Positions 6,999 to 15,800 of a DNA stretch of 34,930 nucleotides are shown here, one piece after another. The stretch covers positions 1 to 34,930 of the forward strand of contig NZ_BCPV01000023.1 in the NCBI RefSeq assembly GCF_001544135.1, in the 5' to 3' direction. Both the position numbers and the translations under genes were made by a program. Below the pieces are notes generated by a model that worked only from the letters and a program-made list of their open reading frames with translations, was not told where the DNA came from and searched no databases. Origin of the DNA: Geobacillus zalihae NBRC 101842. GTDB lineage: Bacteria; Bacillota; Bacilli; Bacillales; Anoxybacillaceae. Each line of letters begins with the position of its first letter. Positions within the stretch are counted from its first letter, which is position 1.

Positions 6999-9089
6999 AT
7001 GTACGTATCGGCAAGGGAGCGGAAGCTGCTTGAGCGTTTGTTGGCAAGCGACCGTGATTTGACCGTCGGCGAACTGGCCGAGGAGCTGAATGTCAGCGCC
7101 CGTACGGTTCACCGCGATTTGCAAGGGCTCGAATCGGTGTTGCGTCGTTACGGGCTGGAGTTGGTGAAAAAGGCAGGAGTCGGCGTTCGGCTCATCGGAA
7201 GGGAAGAAAACAAACAGGCGCTGGCCGCAGAGCTGTTTCGCCTTTCTCATCATGAATACACCCCCGAAGAGCGGCAACTCATGATTTTAATTGCGCTGTT
7301 GGAAGCGGCCGAGCCGGTGAAACTTGTCTCCTTGGCAAATGACTTGAATGTGACGGTGGCGACCGTCAGCTTTGATTTGGACAAATTGGAACAAACAATC
7401 GAGACGTATGGACTTTCGCTCATCCGCAAGCGTGGATACGGGGTGGAACTGGCCGGTTCAGAATCGGCGAAACGGCGCTTGATGAGCGATTTGTTGTTCC
7501 GCCATGTGAATGAACACGAATTTTTGGCGCTCATGAAAGAGACGATCCAAAGGCGCGCTGACGAACCGCTTGATACGATGGCGGAAAAACTGCTCGGGTT
7601 CATCGACCGGAAAAAGCTTGCCATCATTGAGCAGCAAATCGAGCAAGTGAAAGAAACGCTCCCGTTTCCGATGGCCGATAGCTCGTACATCGCCTTTGTC
7701 GTCCATTTGGCTCTAGCGATCGAGCGCATCAAGCGGGGAGAAGCGATCCACTTCGATCCGCGGGATTTGCAGACGCTTCAAGCGACGAACGAATACGAAA
7801 TCGCTCGCGTGCTCGCCGAATCGTTGGAAAAAGTCTTTGGCGTTGCCATCCCCAGCGAGGAGATCGGCTATATGACGATGCACTTGATGGGAGCGAAATG
7901 GCGCAGCCGCCAAGGGACGATGATGGAGGAGGCAAGTTTGGCGGTTGGCATGAAAGCGCAGCAACTCATCCGCTTTGTCAGCCGCGAACTTGGCGTCGAT
8001 TTGTCCGCCGACCGCACGCTGTATGAAGATTTGGTCGTCCACTTGAAGCCAGCCCTGTACCGCTTGGAGCACGGGATGGGGGTATCCAATCCGCTGCTTG
8101 AGCAAATTAAGCGGGACTATGCGGAGCTGTTCGCCATTGTCGCAGAAGGGGCAAAGCAACTGTTTGGCAACGTCCCGATGCCTGAGGAGGAGATCGGCTA
8201 TTTAGTGCTCCATTTTGCCGCCGCGCTCATGCGGGAGAAAAAAGGCTGGCGGGTGCTCGTCATTTGTTCGAGCGGGCTTGGGACGGCGAAAATTTTAGCG
8301 ACGAGGCTGAAAAAAGAGATTCCGGACATTGTTTCGCTGGAACAAGCGTCCGTGTTTGAATGGAAAGAGAAAGATGCAAGCGCGTATGACCTTGTCGTCT
8401 CGACCGTGCCGCTGGCCGATGAAGGCGGCCCATATTTCACCGTCAGCCCGATGTTGACGGAAGAGGAAGCGCGGGCGATTCGTGAATTTTTAGAGCGAAA
8501 ATCGGCCGCTGAAAAGCGGATGAGGAAAGAGTCAATCGCACAGAGAAACAGGCCAGCGCTCGAGGCGATGAAGGCGGTTCGGCGCATCAGCGAGACGGTC
8601 GTCCACCTGTTGGACGGTTTTTCCCTCGAGGTGGTCAAGAGGCGCTCTGTTCATGAACTATTGACGGACGCGTGCCGCCGCCTCGAACGAAGCGGCGTCA
8701 TCGTCGATGCCGATGTCGTCATCGAGGAGCTGCGGCGCCGCGAGTCGCTTGGCGGGCTTGGCGTCCCTGGCACGACGCTGGCGCTTTACCACGCTCGAAG
8801 CTTCGCTGTCCTTCGTCCATCTCTGACGATGTACCGACTTGATGCGCCGCAAACGGTGCCCGGCATGGACGGGGAGCCGATGGAGATCAACACGGTTGTG
8901 TTGCTTCTCGGCCCTGCTGATGCGGATGAAGAGATGCTTTCAGTATTAAGCCATGTGAGCACGTTGCTCGTAAAGGACGAGCAAAGCGCGGCCACGTTGG
9001 CTTATGGCGGCGAAGACGAAGTGTATTCGCTTATTAGCGGTCATTTGGAACAATTTTTCGATGATTATTGGATATCGATGAAGGAGTGA
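6999..9089 (+). CDS. mtlR: mannitol operon activator, PRD-containing
   Basis: A 696-residue transcriptional activator with the full MtlR domain order: winged helix-turn-helix (about 1-60), a second Mga-type HTH (about 80-150), PRD1 with H236 and H295, PRD2 with H348 and H405, an EIIB-Gat-like domain with C423 (VICSSGLGTAK), and a C-terminal EIIA-Mtl-like domain with H598 (LALYHARS). In characterised MtlR proteins, HPr phosphorylates PRD2 to activate (carbon control) and the mannitol EII proteins phosphorylate the EIIB/EIIA-like domains to inactivate when mannitol is absent. All phosphorylatable residues are present, so it should be fully functional. The ATG at 6999 has GGGAGGT upstream; mtlF starts 5 bases after the stop. 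Confidence 0.96.
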   Translation: MYVSARERKLLERLLASDRDLTVGELAEELNVSARTVHRDLQGLESVLRRYGLELVKKAGVGVRLIGREENKQALAAELFRLSHHEYTPEERQLMILIALLEAAEPVKLVSLANDLNVTVATVSFDLDKLEQTIETYGLSLIRKRGYGVELAGSESAKRRLMSDLLFRHVNEHEFLALMKETIQRRADEPLDTMAEKLLGFIDRKKLAIIEQQIEQVKETLPFPMADSSYIAFVVHLALAIERIKRGEAIHFDPRDLQTLQATNEYEIARVLAESLEKVFGVAIPSEEIGYMTMHLMGAKWRSRQGTMMEEASLAVGMKAQQLIRFVSRELGVDLSADRTLYEDLVVHLKPALYRLEHGMGVSNPLLEQIKRDYAELFAIVAEGAKQLFGNVPMPEEEIGYLVLHFAAALMREKKGWRVLVICSSGLGTAKILATRLKKEIPDIVSLEQASVFEWKEKDASAYDLVVSTVPLADEGGPYFTVSPMLTEEEARAIREFLERKSAAEKRMRKESIAQRNRPALEAMKAVRRISETVVHLLDGFSLEVVKRRSVHELLTDACRRLERSGVIVDADVVIEELRRRESLGGLGVPGTTLALYHARSFAVLRPSLTMYRLDAPQTVPGMDGEPMEINTVVLLLGPADADEEMLSVLSHVSTLLVKDEQSAATLAYGGEDEVYSLISGHLEQFFDDYWISMKE

Positions 9090-9094
9090 AATAG

Positions 9095-9538
9095 ATGTTG
9101 ACCCATTCGATTTTAAACAAAGAAAACATTGTGCTCAATGCACAACCAAAAACGAAAGAAGAGGCGATCCGTCTCGCCGGCGAGGTGTTGGTTAAGCAAG
9201 GATATGTCGCCCCGGCATATGTTGATGCGATGCTTGAACGGGAAGAACTGACATCAACGTATATCGGCAACAACGTCGCCATTCCGCACGGAACGGAAGC
9301 GGCAAAAGCGCTCGTGAAACAGTCCGGCATTTCGATCGTGCAAGTTCCAGGCGGCGTCGATTTTGGCGGCGGCAACATGGCCACGATCGTGATCGGCATT
9401 GCCGGTAAAGACGGCGAACATTTGGACATTCTCTCCCAACTCGCGCTTGTGTGTGCGGAAGCGGATCATGTAGAAGCAATGGCGAACGCCAAAACAGAAG
9501 AAGAAATTCTTGCGCTGCTCAATGAGGTGAACGGCTGA
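9095..9538 (+). CDS. mtlF: mannitol PTS EIIA component
   Basis: A 147-residue cytoplasmic EIIA protein that passes phosphate from HPr to the EIIB domain of MtlA. The active-site histidine is H65 in [13 protein letters not shown], and the length is normal for stand-alone EIIA-Mtl. The ribosome binding site AAGGAGTGA overlaps the mtlR stop, so translation is probably coupled. The stop overlaps the mtlD start (TGATG). Confidence 0.96.
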   Translation: MLTHSILNKENIVLNAQPKTKEEAIRLAGEVLVKQGYVAPAYVDAMLEREELTSTYIGNNVAIPHGTEAAKALVKQSGISIVQVPGGVDFGGGNMATIVIGIAGKDGEHLDILSQLALVCAEADHVEAMANAKTEEEILALLNEVNG

Positions 9539-10698
9539 TGCGGGCCGTCCACTTTGGCGCCGGCAACATCGGCCGCGGCTTTATCGGCAGTCTGCTGGCG
9601 GCGTCGGGATATGACGTCGTGTTCGTTGATGTCAATGGACAAATCGTCCGTTTGCTGAAAGAGCGGGGGGAGTATCGCGTCATTGTCGCCGGCGAGCAGC
9701 GAGAAGAACAATGGGTGCGCGGCGTCTCGGCGTTGAACAGCCAAACAGAGCGGGAGCAAGTCATCGCGGCGATCGCCGCCGCTGATTTGGTCACGACCGC
9801 CGTCGGCCCGCACATTTTGCCGGCCATCGCCCCGGTCATCGCCGCCGGGCTCAAGCAGCGGCTGGCCGCCCGGCAAGCTCCGCTTCATGTCATTGCGTGC
9901 GAAAATATGATCGGCGGCACGGAGACGTTGAAGCAGCACGTGTTTGCCCATCTTTCCGAAGCCGAACAACAGCTGGCGGGCGAGTCGGTCGGCTTTCTCA
10001 ACTGCGCGGTTGACCGCATCGTGCCAAACCAAACGAACGATGATCCGCTGGCGGTGACGGTCGAGCCGTTTTTCGAATGGGCGATTGAAACGCGCAACGT
10101 CATCGGCGCGGTTCCGCCGATTCAAGGAGCGCATTTTGTCGCTGACTTAGGGCCGTATATTGAACGAAAGTTATTTACTGTCAACACCGGCCATGCCCTT
10201 GCCGCCTACTTAGGCTACCTCAAGCAATACGAAACCGTGCAAGACGCGATGAAAGACAGCGCCATTCGGGCGGATGTCGAACAGGCGCTCAGCGAATCCG
10301 GAGCGGTGTTGGTGAAAAAGCACGGTTGGAAGGCAGATGAGCACCGCGCGTATATCGACACGACGATCGGGCGATTCATGAACCCGGCGCTGTCCGACGA
10401 CATCATCCGTGTCGCCCGCTCGCCGATCCGCAAACTTGGGCCGAACGACCGCCTCGTCGCGCCAGCCGTGCAATATTGCGCTTTATTCGGCAACGTCCCG
10501 CACGGCTTGGCTAAAGGAATCGCCGCCCTCCTGCGGTTCGATGACGACCGCGACGTGGAAGCCGCCGCCCTTCAACAAACAATCGCCCAACATGGAATCG
10601 AAGGCGCGCTTCGGCAATACGCGGGGCTTGAAAGTGGGCACCCGCTCGTGGCGGCGGTGAGGGAAGAGTACGGGAGAATGGAGAAAAACAAAAGCTGA
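9538..10698 (+). CDS. mtlD: mannitol-1-phosphate 5-dehydrogenase
   Basis: A 386-residue NAD-dependent polyol dehydrogenase that converts mannitol 1-phosphate to fructose 6-phosphate. The N-terminus [20 protein letters not shown] is a Rossmann NAD-binding motif, [11 protein letters not shown] is a family signature, and the catalytic lysine region [12 protein letters not shown] is conserved. The start overlaps the mtlF stop by one base (TGATG), with GAGGTGA in the mtlF end as ribosome binding site. It completes the mannitol pathway; the CRISPR leader begins 12 bp after the stop. Confidence 0.97.
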   Translation: MRAVHFGAGNIGRGFIGSLLAASGYDVVFVDVNGQIVRLLKERGEYRVIVAGEQREEQWVRGVSALNSQTEREQVIAAIAAADLVTTAVGPHILPAIAPVIAAGLKQRLAARQAPLHVIACENMIGGTETLKQHVFAHLSEAEQQLAGESVGFLNCAVDRIVPNQTNDDPLAVTVEPFFEWAIETRNVIGAVPPIQGAHFVADLGPYIERKLFTVNTGHALAAYLGYLKQYETVQDAMKDSAIRADVEQALSESGAVLVKKHGWKADEHRAYIDTTIGRFMNPALSDDIIRVARSPIRKLGPNDRLVAPAVQYCALFGNVPHGLAKGIAALLRFDDDRDVEAAALQQTIAQHGIEGALRQYAGLESGHPLVAAVREEYGRMEKNKS

Positions 10699-10710
10699 CC
10701 GCCTTTCAAA

Positions 10711-10879
10711 TGTCGTCGACCTCCAATCGTGCAAAAATCCCGGGGGATCGACGACAATGTTTTTTTGCGTCAAAATCCTACAACCAACACGGCTCAGCAG
10801 TATTGACAGAATTTTTGAAACGTGATATTCTGAAAACAGCTCAGAGAGAAAAAGCTTGATTTGATGCGTATGGTTTGGG
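10711..10879 (+). promoter_or_regulatory. CRISPR leader of array 1
   Basis: This 169-bp region is nearly identical over its first 120 bp to the leader of array 2 (20727-20894). It begins with a stem: TGTCGTCGA (10711-10719) pairs with TCGACGACA (10748-10756), followed by a 7-T run, which can end transcription from mtlD. Further in is a conserved promoter, TTGACA (10803-10808), 17 bp, TATTCT (10826-10831), pointing into the array. The last 40 bp diverge from leader 2 except for AAAAGCTTGATTT and TTTGGGG next to the first repeat. Confidence 0.85.
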
Positions 10880-12910
10880 GTTTTTATCGTACCTATGAGG
10901 GATTGAAACATCACCACCTCCGTTTCTTCCAACATCACTGTGAAAGTTTTTATCGTACCTATGAGGGATTGAAACTCATCAAAAATCAAGTGGAGGTGGA
11001 GAAGGTGGCAAGAGTTTTTATCGTACCTATGAGGGATTGAAACGTGGGTCGCCTTACCCGCGACCCTGAACTACGGTATTTGGTTTTTATCGTACCTATG
11101 AGGGATTGAAACTGAACATTTCTCGCTTTGCGTCTTCGGCCGTCATCGTTTTTATCGTACCTATGAGGGATTGAAACCAAAAAATTAACCGATCTTATTA
11201 TGATCGGCTTAAGTTTTTATCGTACCTATGAGGGATTGAAACAAAACTGTCATAAGCTCATCAAATACAACAATCAAAGTTTTTATCGTACCTATGAGGG
11301 ATTGAAACACATCGAGTGTGTGGAACAGCATTAAGAGTTTTGTGTTTTTATCGTACCTATGAGGGATTGAAACAATCAATCGGGCTTTTTGTTTCTTCAT
11401 CATAGAGCGTTTTTATCGTACCTATGAGGGATTGAAACCAATAAAGAACTTACCTTTCGGTTTTGGATTGCGTTGTAGTTTTTATCGTACCTATGAGGGA
11501 TTGAAACTTTCTACCCTGCATAAACGTCCGCTCTCCCGATCAATCGTTTTTATCGTACCTATGAGGGATTGAAACTTTCACGCTCCCACTGAGCCAATGC
11601 GGCGACAAGGGGTTTTTATCGTACCTATGAGGGATTGAAACCGTCACCTTTGACCGAGCAATGAAGGCGCTCGCGGAAGGGTTTTTATCGTACCTATGAG
11701 GGATTGAAACGAGATGTGGCGTAAAGGACAATCCAGAGTTCATACAGTTTTTATCGTACCTATGAGGGATTGAAACAACCCATCTTTAATGAGTCGTTTG
11801 GCCAGCGCGATTTGGTTTTTATCGTACCTATGAGGGATTGAAACGTCTGAATTTCTGAATGGTGTACCGCGTCTTCAAATGTTTTTATCGTACCTATGAG
11901 GGATTGAAACTTCGGCAAGTAGCCAAAATTGTTGGTCTGGAAATTCAGGTTTTTATCGTACCTATGAGGGATTGAAACAACTGGTATCAATAAAAAGGAG
12001 GCCGCATAATTTGTCGGGTTTTTATCGTACCTATGAGGGATTGAAACAGAGGTGGTTAAATGAAATATATCATTGATCGCTTCGAGTTTTTATCGTACCT
12101 ATGAGGGATTGAAACTTCTATCCGAATGTACGAGCTTTTGAAACGTTGGCAAGTTTTTATCGTACCTATGAGGGATTGAAACATAGCGACAATTTGCGCT
12201 TTGAAGCCGTTTGGTGCGGTTTTTATCGTACCTATGAGGGATTGAAACACCGGAAAAGATTTCGTACTGAAACCTGCAATACGGTTTTTATCGTACCTAT
12301 GAGGGATTGAAACACGCTTGCCAGCTTGTCGGAAGTGTTTACCCAGGACGTTTTTATCGTACCTATGAGGGATTGAAACACCGGCACGGCGAAATTCCTG
12401 CCGTGCCGGCACGCTCGTTTTTATCGTACCTATGAGGGATTGAAACTTCGCCTCAGGTTGGTATTTTTCCGTTGCCTTTCTTTGTTTTTATCGTACCTAT
12501 GAGGGATTGAAACTTGTTTTTCGTCATTCCGTATAGTTTGCCGTCATATTCGTTTTTATCGTACCTATGAGGGATTGAAACACAAAATGATCAATGGTCT
12601 AGGCATTAAGGTAAAAGTTTTTATCGTACCTATGAGGGATTGAAACGACGAAGCGAAAACGTGGCTACGGGTGGATTTTAGGTTTTTATCGTACCTATGA
12701 GGGATTGAAACCCCGAGAAAGCCTTTTTGTGAGTGGAGTAATAGTTACGTTTTTATCGTACCTATGAGGGATTGAAACATGTGAAGGAATCGGTCCATGA
12801 ACGCTTTGTCCTGATGTTTTTATCGTACCTATGAGGGATTGAAACTACTCACTCGTACCGTTCCAATCGGACTGTTTCAGGCTTTTATCGTCCCCATCAG
12901 TGATTGAAAC
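10880..12910 (+). CRISPR. CRISPR array 1: 31 repeats, 30 spacers
   Basis: The repeat is 30 bp, beginning GTTTTTATCG, with TACCTATGAG in the middle and ending GATTGAAAC. Thirty copies look identical; the last (12881-12910) has five substitutions (positions 2, 12, 15, 18, 21) and marks the trailer end. Spacers are 35-39 bp. The leader is on the 5' side, so transcription is on the + strand and new spacers enter near 10910. The ATTGAAAC end is typical of type I-A/I-B and III repeats, not type II. No cas gene lies in the window, so processing must occur in trans. Peptides such as VSIPHRYDKN read on the - strand are translations of the repeat and not genes. Confidence 0.99.
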
Positions 12911-13010
12911 ACTGTGTAGTACGGCACAACTTTTTCTGTCTCCCATGCAGGATTTTCACCCCCTGCTTGCGAATGGATAGAATCGAACACGTTCAAAGAG
13001 GGGTGATCGA

Positions 13011-13859
13011 ATGGCCATTGACCATGACCGATTGTTCAAAGAGCTGATTCAAACGTTCTTCGAAGAGTTTCTTCTCCTCTTTTTCCCCGACATGCACGAA
13101 CACATTGATTTCCGCCATTTGTCCTTCCTGTCCGAAGAACTGTTTACCGATGTCACCGCAGGTGAAAAATACCGCGTCGATCTATTGGTCGAGACGAAAC
13201 TGAAAGGAGAAGATGGGCTGATCATCGTTCATGTGGAGAATCAAAGCTATGTGCAACCATCGTTTCCAGAGCGCATGTTTGTCTATTTCAGCCGTCTGTT
13301 TGAAAAATACCGCACCCGCATCGTTCCGATCGCTGTCTTCAGCTATGAGGCCCTTCGCGAGGAACCGTCCGTGTTCTCAATCGAGTTTCCCTTTGGCGAC
13401 GTGCTGCAGTTTCGCTTTTTCCCGGTGGAGCTGCGCAAGAAACATTGGCGGGACTACATCCGGCATGACAATCCGATCGCGGCTGCCCTCCTTGGCAAAA
13501 TGGGGTATACTGAAAGTGAGAAAGTCGAGTTGAAAAAAGAGTGTTTGCGCATGTTGGTGCGATTGGAGCTGGATGAAGCGAGGCAGCGGCTGCTCTTGGG
13601 CTTTTTTGAAACATATGTGAAGTTGTCGGAGGAGGAAGAGCAACAACTGCAAAGAGAGGTGAGGGCGATGGAAACGAAAGAAAAAGAGCAAGTGTTGGAG
13701 CTGATCATTTCCTATGAGCAAAAGGGAAGGAAACAGGGGATAAAACAAGGAATGAAACAGCTGATCCGCAACATGGCGTGCAAAGGAATGTCGGTGGAAG
13801 ACATTGCCCGGTTGGTGGATCTTCCAGAGCAAGATGTTCGGGAATTGCTTGAAGAGTAG
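13011..13859 (+). CDS. Rpn-family PD-(D/E)XK nuclease / putative transposase
   Basis: A 282-residue protein with N-terminal HDRLFKELIQTFFEEFL, typical of Rpn (recombination-promoting nuclease) relatives. Candidate catalytic residues are D57 (RVDLLVETK) and E76-x-Q78 (VHVENQS) in a PD-(D/E)XK fold. A charged helical region (about 200-235) precedes the short repeated motif KQGIKQGMKQ and a small C-terminal helical domain (MSVEDIARLVDLPEQDVREL) that resembles an HTH. The ATG at 13011 has GAGGGG upstream. The gene sits 100 bp after the last repeat of array 1, and a close paralogue (21760-22662) sits in the same place after array 2. Rpn proteins are DNA endonucleases linked to recombination; a role with CRISPR is not established. 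Confidence 0.85.
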   Translation: MAIDHDRLFKELIQTFFEEFLLLFFPDMHEHIDFRHLSFLSEELFTDVTAGEKYRVDLLVETKLKGEDGLIIVHVENQSYVQPSFPERMFVYFSRLFEKYRTRIVPIAVFSYEALREEPSVFSIEFPFGDVLQFRFFPVELRKKHWRDYIRHDNPIAAALLGKMGYTESEKVELKKECLRMLVRLELDEARQRLLLGFFETYVKLSEEEEQQLQREVRAMETKEKEQVLELIISYEQKGRKQGIKQGMKQLIRNMACKGMSVEDIARLVDLPEQDVRELLEE

Positions 13860-14031
13860 GGGAATCAAATACAAGTGGCGGCCATCTAACGAGGACAGTT
13901 GGCGGTGGCAAAAGAGGTAGATGAAATCACTGATTCGTAAGTGATCGATTGTAAAAAACGAATGATCGTCCTGCCACATGAAAGAGGAGGAACGAACGGC
14001 AGAAAGTATGCACTGTATCAACGTTTTATGT
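13860..14031 (+). other. intergenic stretch, nothing recognised
   Basis: I see no open frame with a ribosome binding site, no repeat shared with array flanks and no clear hairpin until the terminator at 14032. Confidence 0.6.
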
Positions 14032-14066
14032 ACCGTCGGCCTTGAAGGCTGGCGGTCTTTTTTTTG
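14032..14066 (+). terminator. rho-independent terminator upstream of tctC
   Basis: ACCGTCGGCC (14032-14041) pairs with GGCTGGCGGT (14047-14056), with two G-U pairs and a 5-base loop, then a long T run. It probably ends the transcript that includes the Rpn gene. Confidence 0.88.
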
Positions 14067-14203
14067 CTTTGAGACTCCAGCGTTCCCCGAGGCGTCTTGG
14101 CCATATCAGGTCATGTTGATTATACGTCCATGAACAAAATGCACAAAATTCATTTTATTTTCAAAAACTTCACGTTCACCCTGGGGCATGGTAAGGTTGA
14201 GTT

Positions 14204-14217
14204 TGAAAACGTTATCA
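14204..14217 (+). promoter_or_regulatory. cre (CcpA) site upstream of tctC
   Basis: TGAAAACGTTATCA fits the TGWAANCGNTNWCA consensus at every position. It ends 21 bp before the tctC ATG, so CcpA should repress or block transcription of the tricarboxylate transporter when preferred sugars are present. The promoter itself, expected in 14067-14200, was not resolved. Confidence 0.8.
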
Positions 14218-14238
14218 AAAACAAGGGGGCAGGGAGAA

Positions 14239-15279
14239 ATGAAGAAAACGAAATGGTGGGGATTGCTCGCTGCAGGGATGATGACACTGGCTTTGGCGGC
14301 CTGTGGGGGCAATGAATCGGCGGGGTCGAAATCATCCGGTTCGAACTCTGGCTCATCGGCCTCAAACTATCCGACGAAGCCGATTACGATTGTTGCTCCG
14401 TCTGGGGCGGGCGGCGGTTGGGATTTAACGGCCCGCGCCATTACGAAAGTGCTCGATGAGACGGGGCTCGTCAAACAAACGATGACGGTCGAAAACAAAC
14501 CGGGCGGCGGCGGGGCGGTCTTTATGGCTGTGTACGCCACCCAGGATGTCAAAAACGATTACAAACTGTTTGTCAACTCTCCGCCGATTATTATCAACAA
14601 CTTGAAAAAAGAAGGGAACAGCCCGTTTGGCTACAAAGACACGACGCCGCTCGCCCAGTTGACGAAAGACTTCGGAGCCATTGTTGTCAAGGCCGATTCC
14701 AAGTTTCAAACATTGACCCAATTGCTTGACGCGATTAAGCAAGATCCGAAATCGGTCACTGTGGCTGGAGGATCGGCGCCTGGTTCGATGGATCATTTAG
14801 TTGCGATTTTGCCGATCTATAAGTCGGGCATCGATCCGAAATCAGTCAAGTATGTTTCGTACGATGGCGGCGGGGAAGCAATGGCGGCGCTGCTTGGAGG
14901 CAATGCCGATGTGATTGCAACGGATGCGTTTTCGGTTGGGGAGTATTTGAAAGCCGGCAAAGTGCGGGTGTTGGCGGTTTCCGCTCCAGAACGCCTCGGC
15001 GGAGTGCTGAAAGACGTGCCGACGTTGAAAGAGCTTGGCATTGATGCAGAATTTACGATCTGGCGCGGCGTGTTCGGGCCGAAGGAAATGTCTTCGGAAG
15101 CAAAAGCGTTTTGGGAAGAGACATTGAAAAAACTGTCTGAGCATGAAAAATGGAAAGAAGAGCTGCAAAAGCAAGGCTGGGAAGCAGAGTACCGCAATTC
15201 CGAAGAGTTTACGAAATTTTTGCAAGAGCAAGAGCAGCAAGTCGGCGACCTGCTGAAGTCGCTTGGGATGCATAAATAA
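14239..15279 (+). CDS. tctC: tripartite tricarboxylate transporter substrate-binding lipoprotein
   Basis: A 346-residue extracytoplasmic binding protein of the TctC/Bug family. The N-terminus MKKTKWWGLL is followed by a hydrophobic stretch and the lipobox LAAC with C22 as lipid anchor, then a Ser/Gly-rich linker. Family motifs include ITIVAPSGAGGGWDLTAR, NKPGGGGAVF and KYVSYDGGGEAMAALLGG. It delivers tri- or dicarboxylates to TctAB. The ATG at 14239 has GGGAGA upstream; an earlier in-frame ATG (14188) would place extra residues before the signal peptide and lies before the cre site. It is the first gene of tctCBA. The ligand (citrate, tricarballylate or other) is not visible. Confidence 0.94.
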   Translation: MKKTKWWGLLAAGMMTLALAACGGNESAGSKSSGSNSGSSASNYPTKPITIVAPSGAGGGWDLTARAITKVLDETGLVKQTMTVENKPGGGGAVFMAVYATQDVKNDYKLFVNSPPIIINNLKKEGNSPFGYKDTTPLAQLTKDFGAIVVKADSKFQTLTQLLDAIKQDPKSVTVAGGSAPGSMDHLVAILPIYKSGIDPKSVKYVSYDGGGEAMAALLGGNADVIATDAFSVGEYLKAGKVRVLAVSAPERLGGVLKDVPTLKELGIDAEFTIWRGVFGPKEMSSEAKAFWEETLKKLSEHEKWKEELQKQGWEAEYRNSEEFTKFLQEQEQQVGDLLKSLGMHK

Positions 15280-15285
15280 CTCGAG

Positions 15286-15310
15286 GGGGAAGAGCATTCT
15301 TCCCCTTTTT
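15286..15310 (+). terminator. intercistronic hairpin between tctC and tctB
   Basis: GGGGAAGA (15286-15293) pairs perfectly with TCTTCCCC (15298-15305) over a 4-base loop, followed by five T residues. It sits inside the tct operon and probably gives partial termination, so that more binding protein than permease is made. Confidence 0.75.
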
Positions 15311-15331
15311 CCAAAAGCGGGAGGGAAAGCG

Positions 15332-15787
15332 ATGAACAAAACGGCTGACCGGATCGCGGCGGTGGCGTTTTTGGCTGTGGGCGCTTTGTTTATGGTGGAA
15401 AGTTTGCGCATATCGAAAAGCGCCTACGGCAGCGCTGTCGGGCCGAACGTGTTTCCGTTTTTGCTTGGACTTGTGTTGGTTTTATTAAGCATAAAACTGC
15501 TGTTTGAGACAAGAAATTATTCAGGCGCAACAGGGGAGAAACTGCCGCGGCAATATAAAAAGTTTCTTGTCATTTTCATCGCCGCCATTTTCTATGCGGC
15601 GTTGCTTGAAACGGTTGGATATGTGATCACGACGTTTCTGTTTCTTGTGATCGGCTTTCAAACGATGGAAAAAGGGGCGCTGTGGAAATCGATCGCCATT
15701 GCGGCTGGTTTTTCGTTAGGCGTATATGGCCTTTATGTGAAACTGTTGCAAGGAACATTGCCGAGCTGGCCGATTTGGTTCCAATGA
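15332..15787 (+). CDS. tctB: tripartite tricarboxylate transporter small membrane subunit
   Basis: A 151-residue protein with four hydrophobic segments and an N-terminus MNKTADRIAAVAFLAVGA that fits TctB. GPNVFPFLLG after the first segment is typical of the family. The ATG at 15332 has GGGAGGG upstream. It pairs with TctA in the inner membrane; tctA begins 13 bp after its stop. Confidence 0.92.
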   Translation: MNKTADRIAAVAFLAVGALFMVESLRISKSAYGSAVGPNVFPFLLGLVLVLLSIKLLFETRNYSGATGEKLPRQYKKFLVIFIAAIFYAALLETVGYVITTFLFLVIGFQTMEKGALWKSIAIAAGFSLGVYGLYVKLLQGTLPSWPIWFQ

Positions 15788-15800
15788 AAGGAGGGGCATC

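Noticed and set aside
11540-12412. Open frames on the - strand in array 1 with repeated peptides such as VSIPHRYDKN and FQSLIGTIKT
   Set aside because: They are translations of the CRISPR repeat in two frames; no ribosome binding sites and no family resemblance.
12946-12968. GCAGG/CCTGC hairpin after array 1 as a terminator
   Set aside because: Five base pairs and no T run.
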